The position numbers were made by a program, and so were the translations under genes. The notes below the pieces were generated by a model. That model made no database searches. It was not told the origin of the DNA and saw only the letters and a list, made by a program, of their open reading frames with translations. From positions 1-60,175 of the forward strand of contig JAGQWJ010000013.1 in the NCBI GenBank assembly GCA_020437395.1: DNA of 60,175 bases, given 5' to 3'. Positions 41,521-49,784 of the stretch are shown here, piece by piece. Within the stretch, counting starts at the first letter, position 1. Every line of letters starts with the position of its first letter. Source of the DNA: Ignavibacteriota bacterium. Its GTDB lineage: Bacteria; Bacteroidota; Ignavibacteria; Kapaibacteriales; UBA2268.

Positions 41521-42592
41521 TTTGCTCTCTGATTTTATTTTCAATTGTTTTTTCTCTTATATCAATGCTTAAATACCAGAAGTAAATAAATAAAAATGCT
41601 GCAATTGATAAGTAAAAGATGAATGCTAAGCTAGAATCAACCATATCGGCTTGAGTACTTATAACCGGGCCGGTAGTACCATCATCCTTTCCACCAGGGT
41701 GTAAACTAGGTAATAGTCTAGGAATTATAAACATTAATACAGGTACAGTTATAAAGCTTATTATTGAATATACTGCACTTAACTTCGCCTTTTTTTCAAA
41801 ACTATCTAACGAATTTCTTAGACCAAAATAAGCCAAGTATATTAACATAATTACTAATATTGTTGTCTGTCTTGGATCCCAATTCCAATAGGCACCCCAA
41901 TTGAATTTTGCCCAAACCATCCCGGTAATTGTCCCTAATATTGTAAAAATAAGACCAATTTTAATTGCTGAACTCGCAACAATATCATCTTCTAATTTAT
42001 CGTGTTTTAAATACCTTATAGAAAATATAAGAGAAACTAAATAAGCAATGAATGAAGTCCAATGTAACGGTACATGAAGATTCAAATTTTTTATTCTGTG
42101 TTGCAAAGCTTCGATAAAAGGATATTCTAAAATTGGATTAATTGATACAATTTTCTTTAATAAATATTGATTTGTAGAATCTATGTAATTTAACGTCGAA
42201 ACAACTTTATCATTTAGCTTCAATGATTTAATAGATTCACTATTTTCAGCAATAACTGAGTAAGTATTTTTTTCTAATTTCTTTTTATCAGAAAAATGAA
42301 AAATTTCACTTGGGATTGCAGTAATCAAAACATTGTTATCATCGAAAATAATTTCAGATACTATAAATGATACATCTACATCTTTAAAATCTTGAGTCTT
42401 ACTTAATCTCCTTGCATCACTAAAATTACCAGAAATGGGGGGGAGGATAGTTAAAATTATAACTGATGTTACTAGGATAAAAGTGGTTACCACCCAATAC
42501 TTTTTCCTAGGTGAAGAAATTCCATGTATGAATGCAAGTACTATTGGAAGAACTATACATATTAACATTAATACGTAACGAAGTGCGACCAT
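41513..42592 (-). CDS. ccmC: Cytochrome c biogenesis protein CcmC
   Basis: 359 residues. The membrane core (about residues 175-345) has the WWD motif 'WGAYWNWDPRQTTILVIMLIYLAY' (about 235-258, written here over 24 positions of which W-W-D and R are key) and conserved His before and after ('PLHWTSFIAYLV', 'SLHPGG'). CcmC loads heme onto CcmE. A long N-terminal part (about 20-175) contains a helix plus a soluble domain not found in the compact E. coli protein (about 245 residues). The N-terminal region reads like a CcmE-type OB-fold ('DVDVSFIVSEIIFDDNNVLITAIPSEI'), an inference. CcmA and CcmB are not in this window. Confidence 0.88.
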   Translation of the reverse strand: MVALRYVLMLICIVLPIVLAFIHGISSPRKKYWVVTTFILVTSVIILTILPPISGNFSDARRLSKTQDFKDVDVSFIVSEIIFDDNNVLITAIPSEIFHFSDKKKLEKNTYSVIAENSESIKSLKLNDKVVSTLNYIDSTNQYLLKKIVSINPILEYPFIEALQHRIKNLNLHVPLHWTSFIAYLVSLIFSIRYLKHDKLEDDIVASSAIKIGLIFTILGTITGMVWAKFNWGAYWNWDPRQTTILVIMLIYLAYFGLRNSLDSFEKKAKLSAVYSIISFITVPVLMFIIPRLLPSLHPGGKDDGTTGPVISTQADMVDSSLAFIFYLSIAAFLFIYFWYLSIDIREKTIENKIREQNV

Positions 42593-42671
42593 AATTAAAA
42601 TAAGATTTCTTTAGTATTAACAGTTACAAATATATGAAATCAATTTAGAATTATGAGTAAAATATAGATTA

Positions 42672-43109
42672 TTATTTTAATTGTTTGACTAAGGTTAAAA
42701 TATTTTTAAATTCACCATTATTGATTGTTTTGTAGTCAATAGAATCAACTAATGATTTCATTATAAAAATACCTAATCCACCTTTCCGGTACTCATCCCT
42801 ATATTCAATCATATTAGGGTCTTTTACATATCTCGGATCAAATGCTGGCGAATTATCAATAATATTTACAATCAAATTAGTTTTATTGCTTTTTATTTCG
42901 ATTGTAATAGAACTCTGAGAATCCGATTTGTAAGCATGTTTTATTAAATTAGTACATGCTTCATCAACAGCGAGTACTAGCTCTTCGGCTTTATATTCAT
43001 TAAAACCAAATTTAGTTGAATTTTTAAAAATAAATTTTCTAATACTTTCAAGATTTTCAGTTTTAGTAAAAGTTTTAAATTTAGCAATATGGTTTAAATT
43101 AGCATTCAT
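42672..43109 (-). CDS. Anti-sigma regulatory kinase (RsbW/SpoIIAB-like, HATPase_c_2)
   Basis: I prefer the ATG at 43109 (MNANLNHIAKF), 4 bases after the STAS gene stop; the upstream ATG at 43163 would force a 50-base overlap. The protein is then 145 residues. GHKL ATPase boxes are visible: N box 'LAVDEACTNLIKHAY', G1 'IDNSPAFDP', G2 'RKGGLGIFIMKSLVD'. It is a single-domain serine-kinase anti-sigma factor of the partner-switching type. It phosphorylates a STAS antagonist, here most likely the product of the adjacent gene, and sequesters a sigma factor or another target. No PP2C phosphatase is next to it. Confidence 0.87.
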   Translation of the reverse strand: MNANLNHIAKFKTFTKTENLESIRKFIFKNSTKFGFNEYKAEELVLAVDEACTNLIKHAYKSDSQSSITIEIKSNKTNLIVNIIDNSPAFDPRYVKDPNMIEYRDEYRKGGLGIFIMKSLVDSIDYKTINNGEFKNILTLVKQLK

Positions 43110-43113
43110 TAAC

Positions 43114-43461
43114 TTAATTTGAGTATTTATCAATTGCTTCTTGTTCAGTGTTTGTGATGTCATAAATATGGTTAAATCCTAGTAAGTCCATTACATTTTT
43201 AACTTTATCATTTAGTTCAGAAAACTTTATATCACCATTATTATCTCTTAATTCTTGAATGAACGACATAAATACGCCTAATCCTGCACTACTGATATAG
43301 TCGAGGTTTGATAAATTAAAAACAAGTTTGTTGCAATTAGAAATGACTTTTTCTATTTCATTTTCAAGTAATGGTGCACTATGTGCATCCAATTGACCTG
43401 CTAAATAGAAACAAACTACATTTTGTTTATTAACAGTATTTATTTTCAAATTGTCATTCAT
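43114..43461 (-). CDS. STAS-domain anti-sigma factor antagonist
   Basis: 115 residues, a single STAS domain. 'VVCFYLAGQLDAHSAPLLENEI' and 'KLVFNLSNLDYISSAGLGVFMSFIQEL' contain the phosphorylatable serine region (D-Y-I-S-S-A-G-L-G), the hallmark of RsbV/SpoIIAA. When unphosphorylated it binds the anti-sigma kinase and frees the sigma factor. The kinase gene follows immediately (4-base gap). An AAAAAGG sequence lies just upstream of the start. It is divergent from nnr with 119 bases between. Confidence 0.92.
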   Translation of the reverse strand: MNDNLKINTVNKQNVVCFYLAGQLDAHSAPLLENEIEKVISNCNKLVFNLSNLDYISSAGLGVFMSFIQELRDNNGDIKFSELNDKVKNVMDLLGFNHIYDITNTEQEAIDKYSN

Positions 43462-43580
43462 TTTATAGTCCTTTTTCTTTTATCGTAATATTAAACGATA
43501 TTTTAATTGATTAAGTTTCATTATTAGAAAAGAGAAACTAATTTTATATTAGTATATTATCATACAAACAATTCCCAAAA

Positions 43581-45038
43581 ATGATACCAATTATTACACC
43601 TAAAGAAATGTATTTACTTGATGATTATTTAATCAATTACGTAAAAATTGATTCTAAGTTATTGATGGAAAATGCAGCTGTTTATATTTATAATAAAATA
43701 GTTGAATTTATTCCACTTAATTCAAATATTCTAGTTTTATGTGGAACAGGTAATAATGGAGGTGATGGTTTAGCACTTATTAGGCATTTGAAAAATGATT
43801 ATAATATAGAATTCGCAATAATAGGCGACAAAAATAGGCAATCCATTGATAATAAATACAATTACGATGTTCTACAAGCATTACAAATTATAGAAACAAA
43901 GGAAGATGAAATAAATTATGAAAAATATGATTGTATTATAGATTCAATATATGGTATTGGTGGTAAGACACCATTGAATAGTGATATAGAAAAAATAATT
44001 ACTAAAGTGAATAGATTACAATGTATAAGAATTGCTATAGACGTCCCTACTGGTTTAAACAGTGAAACAGGAATTGCAAATAATCCAACTTTCAATGCTG
44101 ATTATACTTTTACAATGTATGCTGTTAAGACAGGTTTACTATTGAATGATGGAAAAGATTTCACTGGTAAAATAGAGTGCTTGAGTTTAGGAGTGCCAAA
44201 GGATTTGATTAATTCATTTGCTAAGATAAATAAGTTTGACGAATACAAACCATTGATAAGAAAACACAATAGTTCAAAATTTGATTATGGTAAATGTGCA
44301 ATAATAGCAGGTTCAACTAATATGCCAGGTGCAGCTGCACTTGCATGCAATGCAGCTATTAGTTCTGGTGCAGGACTAGTTTACCTTATAACAACAAAAG
44401 TACACCCATCAATAAATCCTGAAGTAATATGTTTTAATATTGATGATTATGATTTAGATTCAATTCTTGATCCTGAAATTCAATCCATACTAACGAATGT
44501 TGATTCAATAATAATTGGTCCAGGATTAGGCAACTCAAATAATATTAATCTTATGGTTAAACATATTCTAAACTCATTTCCTAGTAAAAAATTCATAATT
44601 GATGCAGATGGTATTCGTACTTTAGACTATAATTCGGTCTATAATAAAAATATAACTATAACACCTCATTTAGGTGAATTTGCTAGATTATTAGATAAAA
44701 ATAGGTATGAAATTAGTAAAAATATAATTGAATTAGTAAAACATACATCAGAAAAAATGAATATAAATATCCTCTTAAAAGGAACAACTTCAATAATATC
44801 AAATGGGGAAGATGTGTATCTAGTAAGTGATGGTGTACCAGAGCTTGCTACTGCGGGATCAGGTGACGTACTCTCAGGTATATTAGGTGCACATATTAAT
44901 CATAATATCAAAAATAATAGTTTAGAATCAATTGCAAACGCAACTTTACTGCATATTCTTGCTGCAAAAAAAATATTAGACACATCTAATTCAATTATTG
45001 CTTCTGATATTATCAAGGGTTTAAAATGTTTAAAATAA
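43581..45038 (+). CDS. nnr: Bifunctional NAD(P)H-hydrate epimerase / ADP-dependent dehydratase
   Basis: 485 residues. The N-terminal YjeF_N epimerase domain (about 1-215) has 'VLCGTGNNGGDGLALIRHL' and 'IAIDVPTGLNSETG'. The C-terminal carbohydrate-kinase-like dehydratase domain (about 220-485) has 'IAGSTNMPGAAALACNAAI', 'IIIGPGLG', and the ATP/ADP loop 'ATAGSGDVLSGILGA'. The enzyme repairs damaged hydrated NAD(P)H (NADHX) in the cytoplasm. Its stop overlaps the start of the VanZ-like gene by 13 bases. Confidence 0.95.
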   Translation: MIPIITPKEMYLLDDYLINYVKIDSKLLMENAAVYIYNKIVEFIPLNSNILVLCGTGNNGGDGLALIRHLKNDYNIEFAIIGDKNRQSIDNKYNYDVLQALQIIETKEDEINYEKYDCIIDSIYGIGGKTPLNSDIEKIITKVNRLQCIRIAIDVPTGLNSETGIANNPTFNADYTFTMYAVKTGLLLNDGKDFTGKIECLSLGVPKDLINSFAKINKFDEYKPLIRKHNSSKFDYGKCAIIAGSTNMPGAAALACNAAISSGAGLVYLITTKVHPSINPEVICFNIDDYDLDSILDPEIQSILTNVDSIIIGPGLGNSNNINLMVKHILNSFPSKKFIIDADGIRTLDYNSVYNKNITITPHLGEFARLLDKNRYEISKNIIELVKHTSEKMNINILLKGTTSIISNGEDVYLVSDGVPELATAGSGDVLSGILGAHINHNIKNNSLESIANATLLHILAAKKILDTSNSIIASDIIKGLKCLK

Positions 45039-45439
45039 TTAAAAGAATGATTTATTTCATTCCCTGGGTTCTCTATTCATTGATTATAATTTATTTATCT
45101 CATCAAGAAAGAGTGGAATTTATTGATACTTCATTTGTAATGGGTGATAAAATATTCCATTTTCTTGGATACTTTTTTTACGGTCTTACAATACAATTTG
45201 CATTAATAAATTCTACTAATTATAAAGGTTCGAAATTCTTTATTACAGTAATAATTGTAGGTTCAATATTTGGTGCTTCTGATGAATTTCATCAATATTT
45301 CATTACTGGAAGAACGTCAGAACTTCTTGATTGGTTAGCTGATACTTTAGGAGTAGCTTCTTCATTATTATTAAAAAATATAATACTCTGGTTGAAAAAT
45401 AGAATTAATATAGTTTTTAATAATAAAAAGGCAAAATAA
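45026..45439 (+). CDS. VanZ-like family membrane protein
   Basis: 137 residues with four membrane helices and the VanZ family wording 'IIYLSHQERV', 'DKIFHFLGYFFYGL', and 'GASDEFHQYFITGRTSELLDWLADTLGV'. The role of VanZ-like proteins is not established outside teicoplanin resistance. The first ATG overlaps nnr by 13 bases; the Met at codon 8 (45047) would give an 8-base gap and is an alternative start. Followed by a short unannotated stretch (45440-45505) discussed separately. Confidence 0.85.
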   Translation: MFKIIKRMIYFIPWVLYSLIIIYLSHQERVEFIDTSFVMGDKIFHFLGYFFYGLTIQFALINSTNYKGSKFFITVIIVGSIFGASDEFHQYFITGRTSELLDWLADTLGVASSLLLKNIILWLKNRINIVFNNKKAK

Positions 45440-45441
45440 TA

Positions 45442-45509
45442 GGGAGGTAATCTTGAACATTAGTTTACATAATATAGATTATGTGCTAATTGTATATATT
45501 GGGAATTAG
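45442..45509 (+). other. Strong ribosome-binding site plus 18-codon TTG ORF, possible remnant or leader
   Basis: GGGAGG (45442-45447) is followed after five bases by a TTG codon that opens an 18-codon frame (MNISLHNIDYVLIVYIGN) ending in TAG at 45507-45509, overlapping the pgeF stop on the other strand. The encoded peptide resembles the very start of a polytopic transporter (a 'LDYVLIV.Y' sodium:solute-symporter-like beginning), which would make it a truncated gene remnant. A hairpin (ACATAAT/ATTATGT, with outer ATTAG/CTAAT) overlaps it. A chance arrangement is quite possible. Confidence 0.25.
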
Positions 45510-46249
45510 TGCTTTAGCCCTATAAATGCACTCATTCTACCTGATCGACTTCCATCTCTTCTGAATGAATGATACCTAGAATTATTTATTGTGCATTCAT
45601 TTGTTGATTCTATATTTGATTTTTTTATCCCTGTACTTATCAATTGCTGAATTATTTGTTTCCTGTTATTAAAGAAATATTTTCCTTGAAAATGAATTGT
45701 AGATTCTGGGAACATTTCCATAAATTTCTGACCTACTTCATAATTCTCTACACTTGCTGAAGGCGAAAGATATACTAATAAATTTTCAGGATTTGACTTA
45801 AATAAATTCATCATCCTATTAATAGTTTTATCAACTATGTTTAATTTTGTTCCTCTCCAACCTGAGTGAATAGCTGCAACTGCCTCGGAATTAAGATCAT
45901 ACACTAAAATTGCTTGACAATCAGCAATTGATACGTTATATAATATTCCTTTTTGTTGACTTATAATTGAATCTGATTCCAAAATATTTAAATCATTAGA
46001 ATTAGTCAAAGGATTTAACAATATTATATCAGAATGAGTTTGCTTCTGATAATAGAAAAAGTCAAAATAGGATGAAAAAGCTTTCTCTAATTGCTTTCGA
46101 TCGTTTTCAACTACTTGTGAATTATAGATTTGAGTCTCAAAATAAGAACGCTTTAGAATCTCTGAAACATAACCAGTAGCAACTCCAGCTATGACTTCTT
46201 CATTTGGAAATATATTGGGTTTTATTAAATCAATCAACTCTTTTGTCAA
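45506..46249 (-). CDS. pgeF: Multi-copper polyphenol oxidase / purine nucleoside phosphorylase family (YfiH/PgeF)
   Basis: 247 residues. The family's copper/zinc-site wording is clear: 'VSIADCQAILVYDLNSEAVAAIHSGWRGT' (D-C ... H-S-G-W-R-G-T, around 110-138), 'LSPSASVENYEVG', and the C-terminal 'SYHSFRRDGSRSGRM'-type ending. Members act on purine nucleosides (adenosine phosphorolysis) and were formerly called laccases; PgeF removes mis-incorporated L-Ser from muropeptides in E. coli. The role here is not decided between these. Its start overlaps comEC by 20 bases. Confidence 0.92.
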   Translation of the reverse strand: MTKELIDLIKPNIFPNEEVIAGVATGYVSEILKRSYFETQIYNSQVVENDRKQLEKAFSSYFDFFYYQKQTHSDIILLNPLTNSNDLNILESDSIISQQKGILYNVSIADCQAILVYDLNSEAVAAIHSGWRGTKLNIVDKTINRMMNLFKSNPENLLVYLSPSASVENYEVGQKFMEMFPESTIHFQGKYFFNNRKQIIQQLISTGIKKSNIESTNECTINNSRYHSFRRDGSRSGRMSAFIGLKH

Positions 46250-48098
46250 TCCTATATATATTTTTGTATCCTATTTTATTAGATAATTTATCTAATTGAA
46301 CTAATCCTATGAATTTAGAATCATAAATAATATCTTTCTTTAAATTATCTTCAAAATTTATAGAAACATTCCCTGTTTTAATTATTCTAATTTTTTTATC
46401 TCGTTTTTTAAGATAATTAGCAAGTGCATAATCATAATTAAAATAATCATATTTCTTTCTATCAGCAATAATTAAATTAATGGTCTTATCATCCTCAAGT
46501 AAAACACTTGTGTGTTGTTCTCTTGGTAAAATTGTTACTGATTTATATTCATTAAATTTAATTTCTAGGAATAATATTAATATTATAGACGAAATTAAAA
46601 ATCTGAAGATGAATCTTCGAATATTAATTGATAAGAAAAGATATAACAATAAAATAGAAGAAACAATTGAAAGTAGTAGAAGGTCATCCCTATTACCAAT
46701 ATAATTATTACCTATACCAGCTAAGTATTTATTTATATCAAGAGTAATATCAGTTAAAAAATAAGCTGCATTTATAAATGAATCTGAGAAAGGTATTCCA
46801 AAACTCGAAAACAAAACAAAAAAAGTGCATTGAAATGAAGATAGTACCATGAGAGGTAGTACTAACAGATTTGCAATAGGATACACAATTGAAAAAGTAT
46901 CAAAATAGTAAGAAGTAATAATGGATGTAGGTATAGTAGCAGCAAATGAAATTGCTAATGATGATGAAACAATTCTTGTAACAACACTTTCTTTTATAAA
47001 TAAATTAATAATTGTACTATATATTGGTTTATATATTAATATAATACCAGAAATAGCAAATATTGATAACTGAAAACTAACTGAATATATCACTGTTGGA
47101 TCAAAAATAACGAACAACAGAATTGTAAATAGCAATATATTAATTGGGTTAGGAACTTTTCCGTAGTATATTAAAAAAGCTGTAAAAGTAGCCATAATTG
47201 CTGCTCTAACAGCGGAAGGTTGCCCACCCGTAAAAATTATAAACGCCCAAACTAGTATAATAAACACAATTAATTTAACAAATCTGTTTTTCAGAAATCC
47301 TATCAATGTATAAATAAAAAGAGAAAATATCCCCACATGTAATCCACTAATTGCCAATACATGTGCAGTACCTGTTAAAGAGAATATTTCTTTAGTAATT
47401 CTATCGATCCCGGACTTGTCCCCTGTCGTAATTGCAGTGAGTATGCCGGCAATATTTGAATCTTGCACAATATCAATAATTCTTTGTTTTATCGATTCTT
47501 TGGTGTCAAATAAAAATGTATAAAAATTATAATTATCTTCTCTTATAGAAAAATCTTTAGCTGCAACAGAAACAAAGAAAAATGAATTTTTTGATATTAA
47601 AAAAGTTTGTTCATCAAAGTCTTCTCTTAGTATTTTGGGTGCTCCAACTTTAAATCTAGAATTAGCTAGGAACTTTATACCTGGTTTTATTTCGAATTTA
47701 TTGTTTGAATCAAAGAGGGTAACTATACTTTGACATTTGTGTGGCTTTGTAAAAATTGAAGAATGGATTAAACCCTCAGCAACAAAACGAGAATATTGAT
47801 TATTTGTATTCAAAACTTCTTTTATTTCTGCATTATACAAACCCTCAAAACTGTTTGCTATATTATTTTCCAAAGATTTGAATCGATAAATATCAATACT
47901 TGAATTTAGATTAATGCCAATAATTAAAGAAATTAATGCATATTTGATATAATTAGGTAATATTGATATAAATGTTATTAAAATAGAAAGAATTGAAAGA
48001 AATAGAATCAAATAAATATTACTCAAAAATAAATATCCGAGTATATACCCTATTGTAATGTAAATTAATAGTTTTAATAATGGATATTTAGATTTCAA
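46230..48098 (-). CDS. comEC: ComEC/Rec2 family DNA uptake channel
   Basis: 622 residues. An N-terminal pair of membrane helices, an OB-fold/DUF4131 region ('SFEGLYNAEIKEVLN', about residues 83-97), then the Competence domain with 'GTAHVLAISGLHVGIFSLFIYTLI' (around 240-263), 'GGQPSAVRAAIMATFTAFLIYYG' and 'IFDPTVIYSVSFQLSI'. It transports single-stranded DNA across the inner membrane in natural transformation. The C-terminal soluble part is only about 90 residues and shows no metallo-beta-lactamase HxHxDH motif, so this is the short form lacking the nuclease domain. It overlaps pgeF by 20 bases. Confidence 0.92.
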   Translation of the reverse strand: MKSKYPLLKLLIYITIGYILGYLFLSNIYLILFLSILSILITFISILPNYIKYALISLIIGINLNSSIDIYRFKSLENNIANSFEGLYNAEIKEVLNTNNQYSRFVAEGLIHSSIFTKPHKCQSIVTLFDSNNKFEIKPGIKFLANSRFKVGAPKILREDFDEQTFLISKNSFFFVSVAAKDFSIREDNYNFYTFLFDTKESIKQRIIDIVQDSNIAGILTAITTGDKSGIDRITKEIFSLTGTAHVLAISGLHVGIFSLFIYTLIGFLKNRFVKLIVFIILVWAFIIFTGGQPSAVRAAIMATFTAFLIYYGKVPNPINILLFTILLFVIFDPTVIYSVSFQLSIFAISGIILIYKPIYSTIINLFIKESVVTRIVSSSLAISFAATIPTSIITSYYFDTFSIVYPIANLLVLPLMVLSSFQCTFFVLFSSFGIPFSDSFINAAYFLTDITLDINKYLAGIGNNYIGNRDDLLLLSIVSSILLLYLFLSINIRRFIFRFLISSIILILFLEIKFNEYKSVTILPREQHTSVLLEDDKTINLIIADRKKYDYFNYDYALANYLKKRDKKIRIIKTGNVSINFEDNLKKDIIYDSKFIGLVQLDKLSNKIGYKNIYRIDKRVD

Positions 48099-48105
48099 TT
48101 ATCAA

Positions 48106-48552
48106 TCATTTCCTCTTTTTTCTATTTTCAAATAAATGTTTTCTTAGCTCATGTGCAAATTTTAATTCAAAAATTTGAAATTTTGCAAATTCTTTTTCAT
48201 CTAAATTTGATCTAACTTCTTTAAGTTTGTTCTTTTGAATATTAGATATTTCTTCTAATTTATTGTATAACTCATCGTTACGTTTTTTGAGTTCATTCTC
48301 TTTAAGTTTTTCTAAATCCTCACCTAATTTTTTACTTAATTCTTTTATTTTTTCGTTCAAATCACGAAGTTGATTTTCATATTTAGTAACAGTTATAAGT
48401 AACTTGTCGGATTTAGACTCTTCTAATTCCATAAATTCAAGCAATTTGACTTTTTTTATAGTTAACATTCGTTCATGCATCTTCAAAGGTTGTGATTGAA
48501 GTAATGATGTCAAAAATAAAAAAATAATAAGACTATAAATTAAATTCTTCAT
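48106..48552 (-). CDS. Exported coiled-coil protein downstream of an ECF sigma/anti-sigma pair
   Basis: 148 residues with a signal peptide (about 1-20, ending LLQSQ). The mature part is almost entirely charged helix ('KLLITVTKYENQLRDLNEKIKELSKK' type heptads at about 48-75, then repeated KLEEISN/KLKEVRS). This resembles the small periplasmic helical Spy/CpxP-like or heavy-metal-sensor proteins often encoded next to ECF regulators in Bacteroidota. It lacks the LTxxQ motif of Spy, so the family is not certain. The start overlaps the anti-sigma-like gene by 20 bases. Confidence 0.65.
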   Translation of the reverse strand: MKNLIYSLIIFLFLTSLLQSQPLKMHERMLTIKKVKLLEFMELEESKSDKLLITVTKYENQLRDLNEKIKELSKKLGEDLEKLKENELKKRNDELYNKLEEISNIQKNKLKEVRSNLDEKEFAKFQIFELKFAHELRKHLFENRKKRK

Positions 48553-49132
48553 TGTCTATTTCATCCAATAGTTCATTAAATTCTGATTCAGTTATTTCGT
48601 TTAAATAGTTATATATAAGGTAATTTGAAGCAATTGATATAAAATAATTATTATTCGATACTTCAACTTCATCCTCAAAATAAAATTCATTAAGATAAGG
48701 ATTGTAATTGTCCACATCTATATTAGCAAATATAATATTAGCTTCGTCTGACGTAAGCAAATCTTCAGAATAACCGCTTACTGCCTCATTATCGCTGAAG
48801 TTGAATTCTCGCATAATTAAGAAAAAACCAATTACGGCAATTATTGGTATTGAAATCTTAACTAAATTCTTTCTCAAGTTTGCTGATTTTACTTGCTCAT
48901 ATTTTCTGAGGTTTACCAAATAAGGCATATTAGCGGTTTTATTATTAAGAACATCTAATATTCTTTCTTTATCCACCTTACTAAATGCACTTTTTATGCT
49001 AACAATCTCATCTTTTAATTCCGGAAATCTATCCAAATTAAATTCAAATATTTCAGCTTCATAGCTGCTCAATTTACCAAACGAATAATCAGAGATTAAG
49101 TCTATCATCTCTTCTTTTTCTAATCTCTTCAT
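48533..49132 (-). CDS. Anti-sigma-factor-like single-pass membrane protein
   Basis: 199 residues: an acidic/basic cytoplasmic N-terminus with a zinc-less anti-sigma-like helix bundle ('KEEMIDLISDYSFGKLSSYEAEIFEFNL', about 6-33), a single membrane helix (about 90-107, 'LVKISIPIIAVIGFFLIM'), and an acidic periplasmic domain rich in Asn/Glu ('DEANIIFANIDVDNYNPYLNEFYFEDEVEV'-type region at about 128-157). Position directly after an ECF sigma gene (1-base gap) supports an anti-sigma role. There is no HxxxCxxC zinc motif, and direct sequence evidence is weak. Confidence 0.65.
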   Translation of the reverse strand: MKRLEKEEMIDLISDYSFGKLSSYEAEIFEFNLDRFPELKDEIVSIKSAFSKVDKERILDVLNNKTANMPYLVNLRKYEQVKSANLRKNLVKISIPIIAVIGFFLIMREFNFSDNEAVSGYSEDLLTSDEANIIFANIDVDNYNPYLNEFYFEDEVEVSNNNYFISIASNYLIYNYLNEITESEFNELLDEIDNEEFNL

Positions 49133-49133
49133 T

Positions 49134-49703
49134 CTATAAATCTCCTAAAGTCTTAGTGAGTTTTTTAACTGCATGGAAATAATTAGCTTTCAATCCTCCT
49201 ATAGATGTTCCCAGCAATTCTGAAATTTCAGAATAATTCATATCATTAAAGTATCGAAGCGAAAATACTTCTCTCTGTTTTTCGGGTAATTTAGAAATTT
49301 CGTTTAATAATGTCTGAATAGATTCTGACTTTTCAAGAATATTTAAAGGAGTTGATTGACTAAAATCTTCAATGTCAAAGGATAAATCTTTATCAATCCG
49401 TAAAAACTTTCGAATAGACTTTTTCCGTAAAAAATTTTTACAATGATTAGCAGTAATAGAGTAAATCCATGTTTGTAAGCTACTTTGATTTTTGAAAGAA
49501 TGTAATTTTGCAAGTACTTTCAGAAAAACGTCTTGCGAAATATCCTGAGCATCTTGTTCATTTTTAACATATCTAAATGCAGTAAAATAAACTAGTGAGC
49601 TGTACTTTCTCACTAGTGCATTTGCAGCTCTGTCACTTCTCGACCGACAATATTCGCTAATTATTTCTTGGTCAGTATCATATAACAATGAAATATATCC
49701 CAT
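49134..49703 (-). CDS. ECF-type sigma-70 family RNA polymerase sigma factor
   Basis: 189 residues. Region 2 contains 'NALVRKYSSLVYFTAFRYVKNEQDAQDISQDVFLKVLAKLHSFK' (about 28-71) with the '.QT WIYSITANHCKNFLRKK' DNA-melting part, and region 4 has 'LPEKQREVFSLRYFNDMNYSEISELLGTSIGGLKANYFHAVKKL' (about 139-182) with the -35-binding helix-turn-helix. Size and lack of region 3 make it an ECF factor. The adjacent membrane gene is the probable anti-sigma partner, and RseP (33554) could release it by proteolysis. It is likely autoregulated, as is usual for ECF systems; this is inference. Confidence 0.93.
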   Translation of the reverse strand: MGYISLLYDTDQEIISEYCRSRSDRAANALVRKYSSLVYFTAFRYVKNEQDAQDISQDVFLKVLAKLHSFKNQSSLQTWIYSITANHCKNFLRKKSIRKFLRIDKDLSFDIEDFSQSTPLNILEKSESIQTLLNEISKLPEKQREVFSLRYFNDMNYSEISELLGTSIGGLKANYFHAVKKLTKTLGDL

Positions 49704-49784
49704 ATTTTCATAAAGATAATTTGTTAATATAATAAATTAGACAGTTGAATATAAAAAAGGTTTAATACTTAGGTAAAAAAAAAA

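Noticed and set aside
43481..43500. TATCG...CGATA inverted repeat upstream of the STAS gene, a possible operator
   Set aside because: Only five paired bases with a 10-base spacer in AT-rich DNA; no second copy seen to support a binding site.
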